This document shows positions 41,650 to 50,900 of a stretch of 64,000 nt of DNA, piece after piece. A model generated the notes under the pieces. The model saw only the letters and a list, made by a program, of their open reading frames with translations, did no database searches and was not told where the DNA came from. Origin of the DNA: an uncultured Treponema sp. (GTDB taxonomy: Bacteria; Spirochaetota; Spirochaetia; Treponematales; Treponemataceae); contig CAMVJE010000001.1 in the NCBI GenBank assembly GCA_947167745.1, forward strand, positions 38,883 through 102,882, given 5' to 3'. A program made the translations under genes and the position numbers. Numbering within the stretch: the stretch's first letter is position 1; each line of letters begins with the position of its first letter.

Positions 41650-44094
41650 ATGAAATTTTTAAGACCCTTATTTTTAATTTCACTTTCATTTTTTACATTC
41701 TTTACTTTCAGTTGCAGTAACGTTTCTTCAGACTCCTCCTCCTCATCATCATCCAGCGAACTCAATTACGATTATCTTACCTCAAACCGCACTTTTATGG
41801 GTGGGTCGCTAATCTACGATCCAGGCGACTCAAGCGGAAAGCTAACTCAAATCAAAAGCGGCACAAAAATCGCAGTCCGCCTCGGAACACTCGAAAAGAA
41901 ATCCTCTACCGTCAAAACATACCCTGCAGGAACAGACTCAATCGAAAGTTCCGACACAGACGATAAATACACCAACCCAAACACAGCAGAATCAAATTCA
42001 CTTCAAGAAGTCACTGCTATATTCTCTGGTAGTGACTCCCTTGATTTATATGAAGATATTCCTGCTAAAGCCACGTATGGTTACCTTACAGTTGACAGCG
42101 TAAGTCCTGCCTCAATTAGTCTCACTTTTACAGAAGTAAAAAACAACAACAGCACATCTTCAAAAACATTTACCATCAAACAAGGCGAGACTATGGATCT
42201 GGATGGCGACAGTGATGTAGATTTAAAATGGGACAAGCCTATTCTTAAACGCACTGGGTACAGTGACAATGCACGCTGGCTCACCTTTATAAACAAAAAA
42301 AATTCCACCTCTTCTACAATGTTCTACACTTTTACAGAATCAGCTGCCCGGGCCGGTTATCGCGCCACTACCAGCGAGGCAGAGAATGTTGAAACAGGTC
42401 TCTATGGAGTAAACTCACTCGGTGACTTTGTCTGGCTCTACTACGACAATCAGAATACTACAAAGGAAATGGCCTACGGAGACTATGTTGTCGTTCTGCC
42501 AAGCAAGCAGGGTTTTTCTGACGAAAATTATGACTTTGTGAATGACTCTTTCAATCTTAATGATGACTCACAGTCACTTGCAACAGATGATTCTTCTACA
42601 ACAGATATAAATGAGTTTTATAATGATTTAGATAGCGTAGCTAATGAGCTCTCTTCTCCTGATATTAAATTTGGCGGAAAATCTTATGTAGTTGTTGATG
42701 GTGATTCAAATCTGCAAAGCCCAGACCAGTTTAGCACATATAATATCGACTACTCATACAATAAGTGGCAATTTCCTGACGAAGACAACGGTCCTGCCAT
42801 TTTGATTGAAGATCTCTGTGCAAACGAAGCCATTAAAACCGCACTTAACTTTGGCACAGCCAATAACATAACCGAAAAAATCGCCCGACTAAACACAGCA
42901 TTAACTGAAGAACAGTTTATTAACGCTGTTCTTAATGCAAATTTGACAGATGAATCAAAAAAATCTGCCTTTAAGGATGTATGGGGTCAGAACAACGCCG
43001 ACAAAACAAAATACGCCCGCATCATGCTTGACGAATTTTACGATGCCTCACCTTCCGCCATTATCGAAGCACCAGAAATCTGCAATATCTATCCAGACAT
43101 GAACATAAATCTTGGAAGCATTGATTCTCTGGATGACTTCATGTATAGCGGAGCCTACAATCTATCAACTGAGATTATTGATGATTCTTCCCGTGCCATT
43201 CATCCAACTTACGACAGCTATATGGCAAAACACAAGGAAATGGAAAAGCAATGGAAGCGTTTCTACAGTATCGACCTTTCTCAGCTTGTTTTATATCCAT
43301 GCACTAAAGATAAGACAAAAAAAATTGACCCACAGAAAGCCGGCGTCAAATTAAGTGTGGGAGTTAAGTTATCTTTCAATGCAAATAAGTCGAGGGCAAA
43401 GCTGTCCGCTGATTTTGCTATCTGGCTTGACCTGGATCTTTCCCTTAATTCCGTAAATGCTTTGTGGGACATGCTTAAAGGGCCTGACCAGTCAAAATAT
43501 ATGGAGGAGAAGCTTAAGAAACTCTTCGGAAACAGGAAAAACTGCGAAGTCAAGCTGACAGATGTAAACATCAATGTTTGCGGTGTTCCTATCGTTTTTG
43601 GAGCCGCCCTTAAAACAGGCATGAATATTTCTTTTGGTAATATCAATCCTCATTTTTGTTTTTCCGGCATGTACGGAACAGAAAGTCAATCCGGTGTAGA
43701 ATATGGCATCGACTGGTTCTGTAAGCCATATGTTCGCGGTATTTCAGGAGCAAAAGGACTTAATTACACTGAGCTATTTATCGGTGTTGAAGGTGGTTCC
43801 AATTCTACTTTAACCCTTGAGCCATGGGTTTGTCTCAATCCTTCAATCGGACTCGGCTGCTCTGTTGTCAGTGCTCGCGCAAGCTTCCCTATTACAACCG
43901 GCCCCCGTATGGTATTCAGCTTAACACCTGCGGTAAAGCTAGAAGAGTTCGGAATCAGGATTAGCGTATATGTCCAGCCTTATTTTGAGGCAGATTTAAA
44001 ACTTTTCAAAATAAAGAAGACTTTCTGTACTCTAAAACCGATTGATCATAATCTCAGGCTTATGCCAACACCTATAAAATTCATACCTCGATAA
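41650..44094 (+). CDS. Large treponemal lipoprotein of unknown function
   Basis: 814-residue lipoprotein (signal to Cys22, lipobox TFSC) with a Ser/Asp-rich linker (SSDSSSSSSSSE). Residues 40-330 are beta-rich with many Thr and Ser. Residues 340-560 are more helical (ARLNTALTEEQFINAVLNANLTDESKKSAFKDVWG). The final 250 residues contain amphipathic beta strands with alternating patterns (LSVGVKLSFNANKSRAKLSADFAIWLDLDL, VCLNPSIGLGCSVVSARASF) that could form a barrel-like sheet. No family recognised. AGGAGACG precedes the ATG. It is followed at 38 nt by another lipoprotein gene. Confidence 0.75.
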   Translation: MKFLRPLFLISLSFFTFFTFSCSNVSSDSSSSSSSSELNYDYLTSNRTFMGGSLIYDPGDSSGKLTQIKSGTKIAVRLGTLEKKSSTVKTYPAGTDSIESSDTDDKYTNPNTAESNSLQEVTAIFSGSDSLDLYEDIPAKATYGYLTVDSVSPASISLTFTEVKNNNSTSSKTFTIKQGETMDLDGDSDVDLKWDKPILKRTGYSDNARWLTFINKKNSTSSTMFYTFTESAARAGYRATTSEAENVETGLYGVNSLGDFVWLYYDNQNTTKEMAYGDYVVVLPSKQGFSDENYDFVNDSFNLNDDSQSLATDDSSTTDINEFYNDLDSVANELSSPDIKFGGKSYVVVDGDSNLQSPDQFSTYNIDYSYNKWQFPDEDNGPAILIEDLCANEAIKTALNFGTANNITEKIARLNTALTEEQFINAVLNANLTDESKKSAFKDVWGQNNADKTKYARIMLDEFYDASPSAIIEAPEICNIYPDMNINLGSIDSLDDFMYSGAYNLSTEIIDDSSRAIHPTYDSYMAKHKEMEKQWKRFYSIDLSQLVLYPCTKDKTKKIDPQKAGVKLSVGVKLSFNANKSRAKLSADFAIWLDLDLSLNSVNALWDMLKGPDQSKYMEEKLKKLFGNRKNCEVKLTDVNINVCGVPIVFGAALKTGMNISFGNINPHFCFSGMYGTESQSGVEYGIDWFCKPYVRGISGAKGLNYTELFIGVEGGSNSTLTLEPWVCLNPSIGLGCSVVSARASFPITTGPRMVFSLTPAVKLEEFGIRISVYVQPYFEADLKLFKIKKTFCTLKPIDHNLRLMPTPIKFIPR

Positions 44095-44132
44095 AGACTT
44101 TTCTAATATTTTTAATACAGGAGATATAAACT

Positions 44133-45998
44133 ATGAAAAAGAGGATTATATTAGCTTTATTTGCAGCCACAGTCTTTGCTTTTTCTGCATGTAGTAGCGG
44201 AGACTCTTCCGGTAACGGTAACTCTCAGGCAGTGACAATTTCCGGTAGCGCAGAAGCAAATTCTATCGACATTGCTTTTCCAAATCGAATAAATAAAGGC
44301 GCAGAAGGAGTAATTTCCGTTATTTTTGAACCCGCAAATTCAAATGTATCGCTTTCTTGTGATTCAGATGCCATTGCGTTTAACCATGAACCCAGTAAAG
44401 AAAGCGATGGAAAATGGGTCGTATTCTATACCGCAAAGAAAAACGGCATTTTCACCATTACGGCTAAATCCGGTGGAAAGTCTATAGCTAAAAGCGGAAA
44501 TGTCTGTCAGGAACTTGAAGAAATAACTCTTTCGCCCGAAAGTATTTCTCCTCTTGAAATAGGCCAGACTCTCCAGCTTACGGCAAGCCAGTCACCTTCA
44601 GGGGCAAATGAGGTCATTGTCTGGGAATCATCAGACCCGGAAATTCTTTCTGTAGACCAAAACGGAAAAGTCACTGCAAAAAAAGCCGGTAAAGCAAGCA
44701 TCTCTGCTGCTGCAACTTTTTACGACACCGGAATGCTTTATGACGGCAAAACAACAATCGCCACTTCAACCGAAATCGCCGTAAAAGGCTTCTTCCTCAG
44801 TGACAGCGAATTCTTCCTGGCCCAAAAAAAAGATGGCGATGTCACGGCAACAGCACTCGGCATTGAGGCTGATAATGTCACTTGGACTTCCTCTGACCCA
44901 AACATTTTTACGGTAACAGTAGATTCTTCTGATAGTAAAAAAGCAAAACTCCAATATGTTTCCGGTGCTTCAGGATCTGCAACCCTTACAGCAAAAATGG
45001 GCGATTATACGGCAAATGCAACAGTTTATGTCGCGAAATATTCGATTATTGCCCTTGGTGACAGCATAGCAGCCGGATATGCGCCAAAAGCCTTCAGTAA
45101 CGAGGATAAAAGTCTTGAAGAAACAGCTATGCTTACTTCCTACGAAAAATATGTTAACCGCAGGAAATCAGGTAGCGATTTGAATTATGTGAACAATTAC
45201 TGCTATTCTTATGTGCTCTGCAATAATCTCTCAACTACTGCAAATTACAGTCTGAATAGCTACGCAAAAACTGGAGACCGCACGGAACACCTGCTTGCCA
45301 AATTGCAGGAAGACTTTAGCGATGGAGCGGCAGGCATTAAAAAGGGAGAAATCCTTGAATCTGTACAAGAAGCTGACTACATCACCCTCTGCATTGGAGC
45401 AAATGACCTCTTAAAGAATGCAACAGCTGACTTTCTCATCGCTGCTGGCAATGGAAACGACAATACCTTCTTCACAGAAACTTACCCCAATGAACTTAAC
45501 AAATGTTTCAATACCTTTAAAACGAATTTCGATAAAATAATCGCAATTCTCACCGCAAATGGGCAGCAGGTCTATGTAATGTCTATTTACAGTCCCTACA
45601 AATATTTTGAGTTAGAAAATCTCCCCGAAAACCAACGCGAAACTTATGCACTTGCCGGCTGGTTCAAATATATTTACACAAAAGGCCTGCTACGCTTAAA
45701 TAGCGAAACAATGAAAAAACTGGCAGATATAAATGCCTATATCAAAAGCGTGGCAGACAAAAATTCTCAAGTTAATTTTGTAGATGTGGCGAATAACTTC
45801 ACCGGCACTTCTGCTATAGCAAAAGAAGAATTTCCTGAATACATTCACGCAGATCCATCCAAATTCGATCTTGGAACAGTCAGAAACGCTGGTGCAACAG
45901 GAACTGTTCCAATTTGGTTTGATCCCCATCCAACGATCAAGGGAGAAGCAAAAATTGCAGACCTTTTTAAGCAGGTTTTTTGCCGTCAAGATGGCTAG
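44133..45998 (+). CDS. Lipoprotein SGNH/GDSL-type esterase with Ig-like domains
   Basis: 621 residues. Lipoprotein signal with lipobox FSAC (Cys20). Residues 125-225 are a bacterial Ig-like BIG2 domain (EITLSPESISPLEIGQTLQLTASQSP, WESSDPEILSVDQNGKVTAKKAGKASI), and a second such fold covers 225-300. The rest is an SGNH hydrolase: catalytic Ser in IIALGDSIAAGY (about 309), block III GAND (IGANDLLKN) and the terminal Asp-x-x-His in WFDPHPTIKGEAKIA. It should hydrolyse an ester, perhaps acetyl or feruloyl groups on polysaccharide or a lipid, at the cell surface. CAGGAGAT precedes the ATG. Confidence 0.9.
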   Translation: MKKRIILALFAATVFAFSACSSGDSSGNGNSQAVTISGSAEANSIDIAFPNRINKGAEGVISVIFEPANSNVSLSCDSDAIAFNHEPSKESDGKWVVFYTAKKNGIFTITAKSGGKSIAKSGNVCQELEEITLSPESISPLEIGQTLQLTASQSPSGANEVIVWESSDPEILSVDQNGKVTAKKAGKASISAAATFYDTGMLYDGKTTIATSTEIAVKGFFLSDSEFFLAQKKDGDVTATALGIEADNVTWTSSDPNIFTVTVDSSDSKKAKLQYVSGASGSATLTAKMGDYTANATVYVAKYSIIALGDSIAAGYAPKAFSNEDKSLEETAMLTSYEKYVNRRKSGSDLNYVNNYCYSYVLCNNLSTTANYSLNSYAKTGDRTEHLLAKLQEDFSDGAAGIKKGEILESVQEADYITLCIGANDLLKNATADFLIAAGNGNDNTFFTETYPNELNKCFNTFKTNFDKIIAILTANGQQVYVMSIYSPYKYFELENLPENQRETYALAGWFKYIYTKGLLRLNSETMKKLADINAYIKSVADKNSQVNFVDVANNFTGTSAIAKEEFPEYIHADPSKFDLGTVRNAGATGTVPIWFDPHPTIKGEAKIADLFKQVFCRQDG

Positions 45999-46057
45999 GG
46001 TACAAACAATTGGTATTCTGTCAACAACGAATTACTGTTTTCTTTTCTTAAATTTTA

Positions 46058-46066
46058 TGGTATAAT
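46058..46066 (+). promoter_or_regulatory. Extended -10 promoter of carD-ispDF, predicted leaderless
   Basis: TG-G-TATAAT (46058-46066, perfect -10) ends 8 nt before the carD ATG. The -35 region is weak (TTTTCT at 17-nt spacing). There is no Shine-Dalgarno sequence. Confidence 0.65.
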
Positions 46067-46074
46067 TCATAGTT

Positions 46075-46746
46075 ATGAGTGAAGAAAACTTTGAATTCGC
46101 TGTTGATCAGCGTGTTGTTTACCCAAGTCAGGGTGTCGGTCAGGTTAAAGAAATTTTCGACAAAAAAGTCGGCGATGAAACCATAAAATATTACAAAATT
46201 TATCTTGAAGTCTCTGACATGATCGTAATGGTTCCTGTTGATAATGCTTCAATGATTGGAATCCGTCCTATCGTCTGTGCAGAAGATGCACTTAAAGCCC
46301 TTGAGCTTTTAGGTCAGGAAATTGAGCCGGTCACTTCAGACTGGAAGCTTCGTTATCAGATGAACCTTGATTTGCTCAAAAAAGGCAGCATTTTCGATAT
46401 TGTCAGCATTGTCCGAACCCTTTATCACCGTTCAAAGGTAAAGGAACTTCCAATTCTTGAACGAAAACTTTACGATAACGCAAAAAAACTCCTTGAAGAC
46501 GAAATTGCATTCGCTCTCGGAAAGCCATCTAAAGAAATCGAAGCTATGCTCCATGCAAAACTTGAGCCGCTGGGAGCCATGGTTGTTAAAAAAGCTCCTA
46601 TTATCGACGATGATGATGACGATGACGAATTTGCAGACGATGTAAATGAGTCAGATGATTCAGAAAATGATGATTCAGATGAAGATGAAGATTCAGATGA
46701 GTCAGATTCCGGCGATGATATGGATGATGACGGAGACGATGAGTAA
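46075..46746 (+). CDS. carD: CarD-family transcriptional regulator with acidic tail
   Basis: 223 residues. Residues 8-70 form the CarD RNA-polymerase-interacting domain (FAVDQRVVYPSQGVGQVKEIFDKKVGDETIKYYKIYLEVSDMIVMVPVDNA). A helical DNA-binding domain (75-170) follows. In other bacteria the family stabilises the RNA-polymerase open complex at rRNA and other promoters. The last 40 residues are almost entirely Asp, Glu and Ser, which is unusual for CarD and could mimic nucleic acid or mediate binding. It is followed by ispD (1-nt overlap TAATG) and ispF, the same neighbourhood known in mycobacteria. Confidence 0.93.
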   Translation: MSEENFEFAVDQRVVYPSQGVGQVKEIFDKKVGDETIKYYKIYLEVSDMIVMVPVDNASMIGIRPIVCAEDALKALELLGQEIEPVTSDWKLRYQMNLDLLKKGSIFDIVSIVRTLYHRSKVKELPILERKLYDNAKKLLEDEIAFALGKPSKEIEAMLHAKLEPLGAMVVKKAPIIDDDDDDDEFADDVNESDDSENDDSDEDEDSDESDSGDDMDDDGDDE

Positions 46747-47513
46747 TGACACAAACTGATGAACTTGCGCTCATTCTGGTTGCGGCAGGCTCCTCTGCTC
46801 GAATCGGATTTGACAAAAATGGAAAAAAAATCAAAAAAGAATATCTTGAAATGAAGGGCGGAACAGTTCTTTCATGCGCCGCCAAAGCATTTCTTTCTAC
46901 TCTTGATTTTTCTACAGTTGTCGTCACATATCCAAATTCAGACAACGCAGAGGATTTAAAAGCAAACGAAAAGAAGTCAAAAAAAGCTCTCTTTGCTGAT
47001 CCTTTTGTCAAAAATTACAAAGCCAAGTTCATTTTTGTGCCAGGCGGTCAAACCCGTCAGGAGTCAGTGCATGATGCTCTTGAAGCAATCAGCAAAAATT
47101 CTCCAGACTGTTCACTTGTTTTCATTCATGATGGTGCCCGTCCATTCCTCAAGGCAGAAACAGTTCAGCTCACTTATCGGGCAGCCTCTGAGTTCGGAGC
47201 AGCGGTTCCTGGCTTACAGCCAACCGAAACTCAAAAAAAGATTGACGAAAACGGCTTTATTATAAAACACCTAGTCCGCTCAAGTCTCACCGCCGTGCAG
47301 ACACCTCAAGTTTTCAAATTTGAGCCAATTCTCGAAGCCCACAGAATCGCAGCCGAAAGCACAAGAACTTTCACGGACGACACCGAGATTTGGGACGAAT
47401 ACGCATCAAAGCGCAAGGACGAAAATGGTGAACCTTATTCCCGCGTAAAAGTCGTTCTTGGCGATCCCGAAAACAAAAAAATCACTTACCCAGAAGACAT
47501 TAAATCGCTATGA
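46746..47513 (+). CDS. ispD: 2-C-methyl-D-erythritol 4-phosphate cytidylyltransferase IspD
   Basis: Third step of the MEP isoprenoid pathway: joins MEP with CTP. 255 residues. The nucleotide-binding N-terminus ALILVAAGSSARIG carries the usual basic residues, though the following KNGKKIKKEYLEMKGG is longer than the consensus KQY. VFIHDGARPFL, the AVPGLQPTETQK segment and the late FTDDTEIWDEY are typical. Start overlaps the carD stop and its own stop overlaps ispF by 4 nt (ATGA), so the three are coupled. Confidence 0.94.
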   Translation: MTQTDELALILVAAGSSARIGFDKNGKKIKKEYLEMKGGTVLSCAAKAFLSTLDFSTVVVTYPNSDNAEDLKANEKKSKKALFADPFVKNYKAKFIFVPGGQTRQESVHDALEAISKNSPDCSLVFIHDGARPFLKAETVQLTYRAASEFGAAVPGLQPTETQKKIDENGFIIKHLVRSSLTAVQTPQVFKFEPILEAHRIAAESTRTFTDDTEIWDEYASKRKDENGEPYSRVKVVLGDPENKKITYPEDIKSL

Positions 47514-47983
47514 TTCGCGTTGGTTTAGGCTACGACAAGCATCTCCTCACTGAGGGGCGAAAACTCATTCTCGGTGGGCTAGAAATTCCTTTCGAAAAGG
47601 GTGAAGCTGGTCACTCTGACGGCGATGTGCTTCTCCATGCAATCACGGATGCTTTGCTTGGTGCGGCAGGCTTGGGCGACATAGGTTCATACTTTCCGCC
47701 AAACGAGCCTCAATGGAAGGATGCAGATTCAAAACTTCTTTTAAAAACATGCTGGGAAGATGTAAAAAAAGCCGGCTGGCATTTAGGAAATCTGGATTGC
47801 GTCATCGCCCTTGAGAAACCGAAGTTTCTTCCATATCGCCAGCAGGTAATCGAATCAATTGCAGGCGTTTTGGGTGTTGAGCCGTCTCAGGTCTTCGTAA
47901 AAGCCAAAACCGGCGAAAAACTTGGCGACATCGGCCAGGGCCGTGCCGTCGAAGTCTGGGCAACTTGCCTTTTGGAAAGTTGA
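47510..47983 (+). CDS. ispF: 2-C-methyl-D-erythritol 2,4-cyclodiphosphate synthase IspF
   Basis: Fifth step of the MEP pathway: closes the cyclic diphosphate and releases CMP. 157 residues, normal length. Zinc ligands Asp8 and His10 (GYDKH) and the His of GHSDGDVLLHAITDALLGAAGLGDIGSYFPP are present, as is the C-terminal KAKTGEKLGDIGQGRAVEVWA (the TTEKLGFTGRGEG region of E. coli). It follows ispD with a 4-nt overlap and is convergent with the coiled-coil giant at a 5-nt gap, without a visible terminator. Confidence 0.96.
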   Translation: MIRVGLGYDKHLLTEGRKLILGGLEIPFEKGEAGHSDGDVLLHAITDALLGAAGLGDIGSYFPPNEPQWKDADSKLLLKTCWEDVKKAGWHLGNLDCVIALEKPKFLPYRQQVIESIAGVLGVEPSQVFVKAKTGEKLGDIGQGRAVEVWATCLLES

Positions 47984-47988
47984 ATAAT

Positions 47989-50900
47989 TTAGATTCCCAT
48001 TTCAATGACCATTTCGATTTCACCCACAGTACGCTTGTAACGGCGGGCAATTTCTTCTGGAGTCCATCCCATTCTCGTAAGCTTGATAATGTCCTCACGG
48101 TCAGCCGGAGAGAGCCGTTCTGAGAATGAATCAGAAGACTTAGATTCCATCTCTGAACTTGTAATTCTCTCAAGCATATCAAATTTTTCGTTGATTTCCT
48201 GTGACAAATTTGCAAGACGCATTTCAGTATTGACAATTCCGTCCTTTGCGCGCTGAACCTGCTCAGTTCGTTTTTCTGTCTCATCGAGGAGGGCCTGAAG
48301 CGATGTCATCTGTTCAACAGCGTCGTTAATTTTTCCTGAATCATGCATGATTTCATCAATTCTGGCCTGAATCTGAGAAATCTGATTTGGCAGGGCCTGA
48401 GATTGATTGCTTACAGTGTCAAGACGGCTTTCGATAGCCTTGAGGTTACCGAAGGTCTTATCAACCTGGCCGGAAAGCTGTTCAATAAGACTCTCTTTGC
48501 GCTCAAGTCCGTCATATCGGTCAGAAATCTTTTCGAGTGATTCCTGAAAGTTGCGGACAGTAAGCTGCATTGAGTTAAGTTCATCACTTGTCGACTGCAA
48601 CTCCCGAATTTTCTGATCCATCGTATCGCTGAGCGAGACAAGTCTGTTGAAATCCCGTTCAATTGAATCAATCTGAGATTTTCCGGCTGTAAATCGGTTG
48701 AGCTTATTGTCAATTTCGCCATTGATTCGCTGAATGTCATTAAAGTGAGTCTCAAGTTCATTAACGACAGCCTTGTAATTTTCGATTCTGGCAAGCTCGC
48801 TCTTGATTCCAGAAAGCTGTTCTTCAAGTTCCTGCTGAAGCTGGTCAGCCTTCTGGAAAATCTGCATTTTGTTCTCAAAGTTACGAACCTGACTGTCGAT
48901 TTCACTAAAGCGGCTCTGCAAGGCATCAACATTATTGTTGAGCTGCATCATAGTTTCGCCCTGCTGAGTAGCAAGCTGATCCCGCATATTGTTTATCTGG
49001 CTCTTAAGCTCAGCAACGGCACGGTCAGAATCAGAATTCTGGTTTCGTACACGCTCTTCCGTTTCATTGAGCATTTTTTCGTAAGACTGCTGCTGCTCTG
49101 CCATGAATTTTTCTGATTCTTCACGGTAGTTAGTAATGGATGACTGAACCAGTTCTTTAAGAGAATTAATATTTGAGGAAATTTCATCCTGCTCTGCAAC
49201 TGTTGAACGCTTGAAGTCTTCAAAGCTGGCATTAAATTTTGACTTTAACTCATCAAGTACCTGCTCTGCCGAATTATTTACATTCTCAAGTTTTGAATTA
49301 AAATGCTCTTTCGACTGATCAAACTGATTGTTAAGCTGTGTACTCCATGCACGGAATTCACTTACCATAGCATCAATATTGCGCTTGTTGTCTTCGCTTC
49401 GGTTAAGCAAATCCTGCTCCAGTTCGGTGATTTTAGAAGCATTCGAATCAATTGATTTGTTCAGGAGCTCATCGACCTTTTCACCGTATGCTTTTAATGT
49501 GCCACGTATTGAAGTTTCTGAGTTCGTTGTTGCTGCTTCCAGATCAGCACGATTTTTCTCACGGAAATCACGCATTTTCTGTTCGACATCGATAATTTGA
49601 GACTGCAAGTCATCATTTGTCTTTTTGATGAGAGATTCGTATTTTTCTGAAGTTTCACGATTTTTATCTGACAAGGCTGCAAGATGATTTCTTAATTCTT
49701 CTGAATACTTCAACTCAATCTGACGGCGGTTTTCTTCTTCATCAGATTTAAGAAGATCAAGTCGTGAATCAAAATTCTGCTTCCATGTGGTGATATTTGA
49801 ATCGATTTCTTCGCTCCGTCGCTGCAAATCCTCGCCATATTTCTGCTCAAAGGCCGAAAGTGTTGCGCTGACATTTGTGCTCGCAGTTTCTTCAAGAACT
49901 TTAAGTGAACTCTCCAAGCCAGAAAGACGCTCTTCAACGATTTCTGAATCTCGTTTAAGTGCATCCTGGAACTGACTGTGACGAACAGCCTGCTCTTCAG
50001 TAAATTTATTGAATTCTTCGAGAACCCGCTGCTGAGTTTTTGAAAGTGAGTCTTTAAGTTCCTGCTCCAGTGAATCTACATCTTCTCCGGTTTTTTCGAG
50101 TTGCTTGAAGCGATATTCCATATCATTCTTGTATGAATTAAGCTGCTTGTCGACCATATTGAGGAAGTCAGACTGTTTTGTATCATAAGTTGCGGCCATA
50201 TTCTGCAAGAGCTCACGGAGGGCCGTATTGATTTGTGCAATCTGCTGGTCAGATGTCTGTTTGAATGACTGAAGCTGCTGGTTTGCCTCTGTAACAGTTT
50301 TTGTAATGCTTTCTGCCGCTTCTGTTGCCCCTTCTGTTGAAGCTTCAAGATTCTGTTTGACTTCACTGAGTGCGGCATCAACTTTTTGATTTGCTGAATT
50401 AACGCGGTTTTCTACACTGTTTTCGAGACTTGAAATTCTGCTTTCAACTTCTCGTTCAAGGCTTTCGACCTTATCCGTAACATTTGTATTTAACGAAGTG
50501 ACCTTTTCTGAAACAGCGTTCTGGAGACCGTTAACTTTTGTATCGACCTGACCTTCCAAATCAGAAACAATCTGCTGAACTGAAGACTGCATGGTTCCGA
50601 CTTTTGAGTCGACCTCATCCTGCAGAGAAGTAACTTGCTCAACAACATTTTGCTGGATTTCAGAAACCTTTCCGTTTACAGCAGAAAGGAGCTGATCCAT
50701 TTTTTGATTTACGCCTTCATCGAGTTTTGAAACATTTGAATTAACGGCCTCGTCCAGGTCTGAAACTTTTTTGGCAACACCATCAACAATGACCGTTACT
50801 TTTGACTCTACAATATTCTGCAAGCCGCCGACTTTTTGCTCAACCAAAGTTTGAAGTTCATCGACTTTAGATTTTACCTGCTCTTCAAGTCCGCCGACTT

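Noticed and set aside
46470..46754. Antisense frame rich in serine opposite the carD tail
   Set aside because: It is the reverse complement of the Asp/Glu/Ser codons of carD; no ribosome site or homology.
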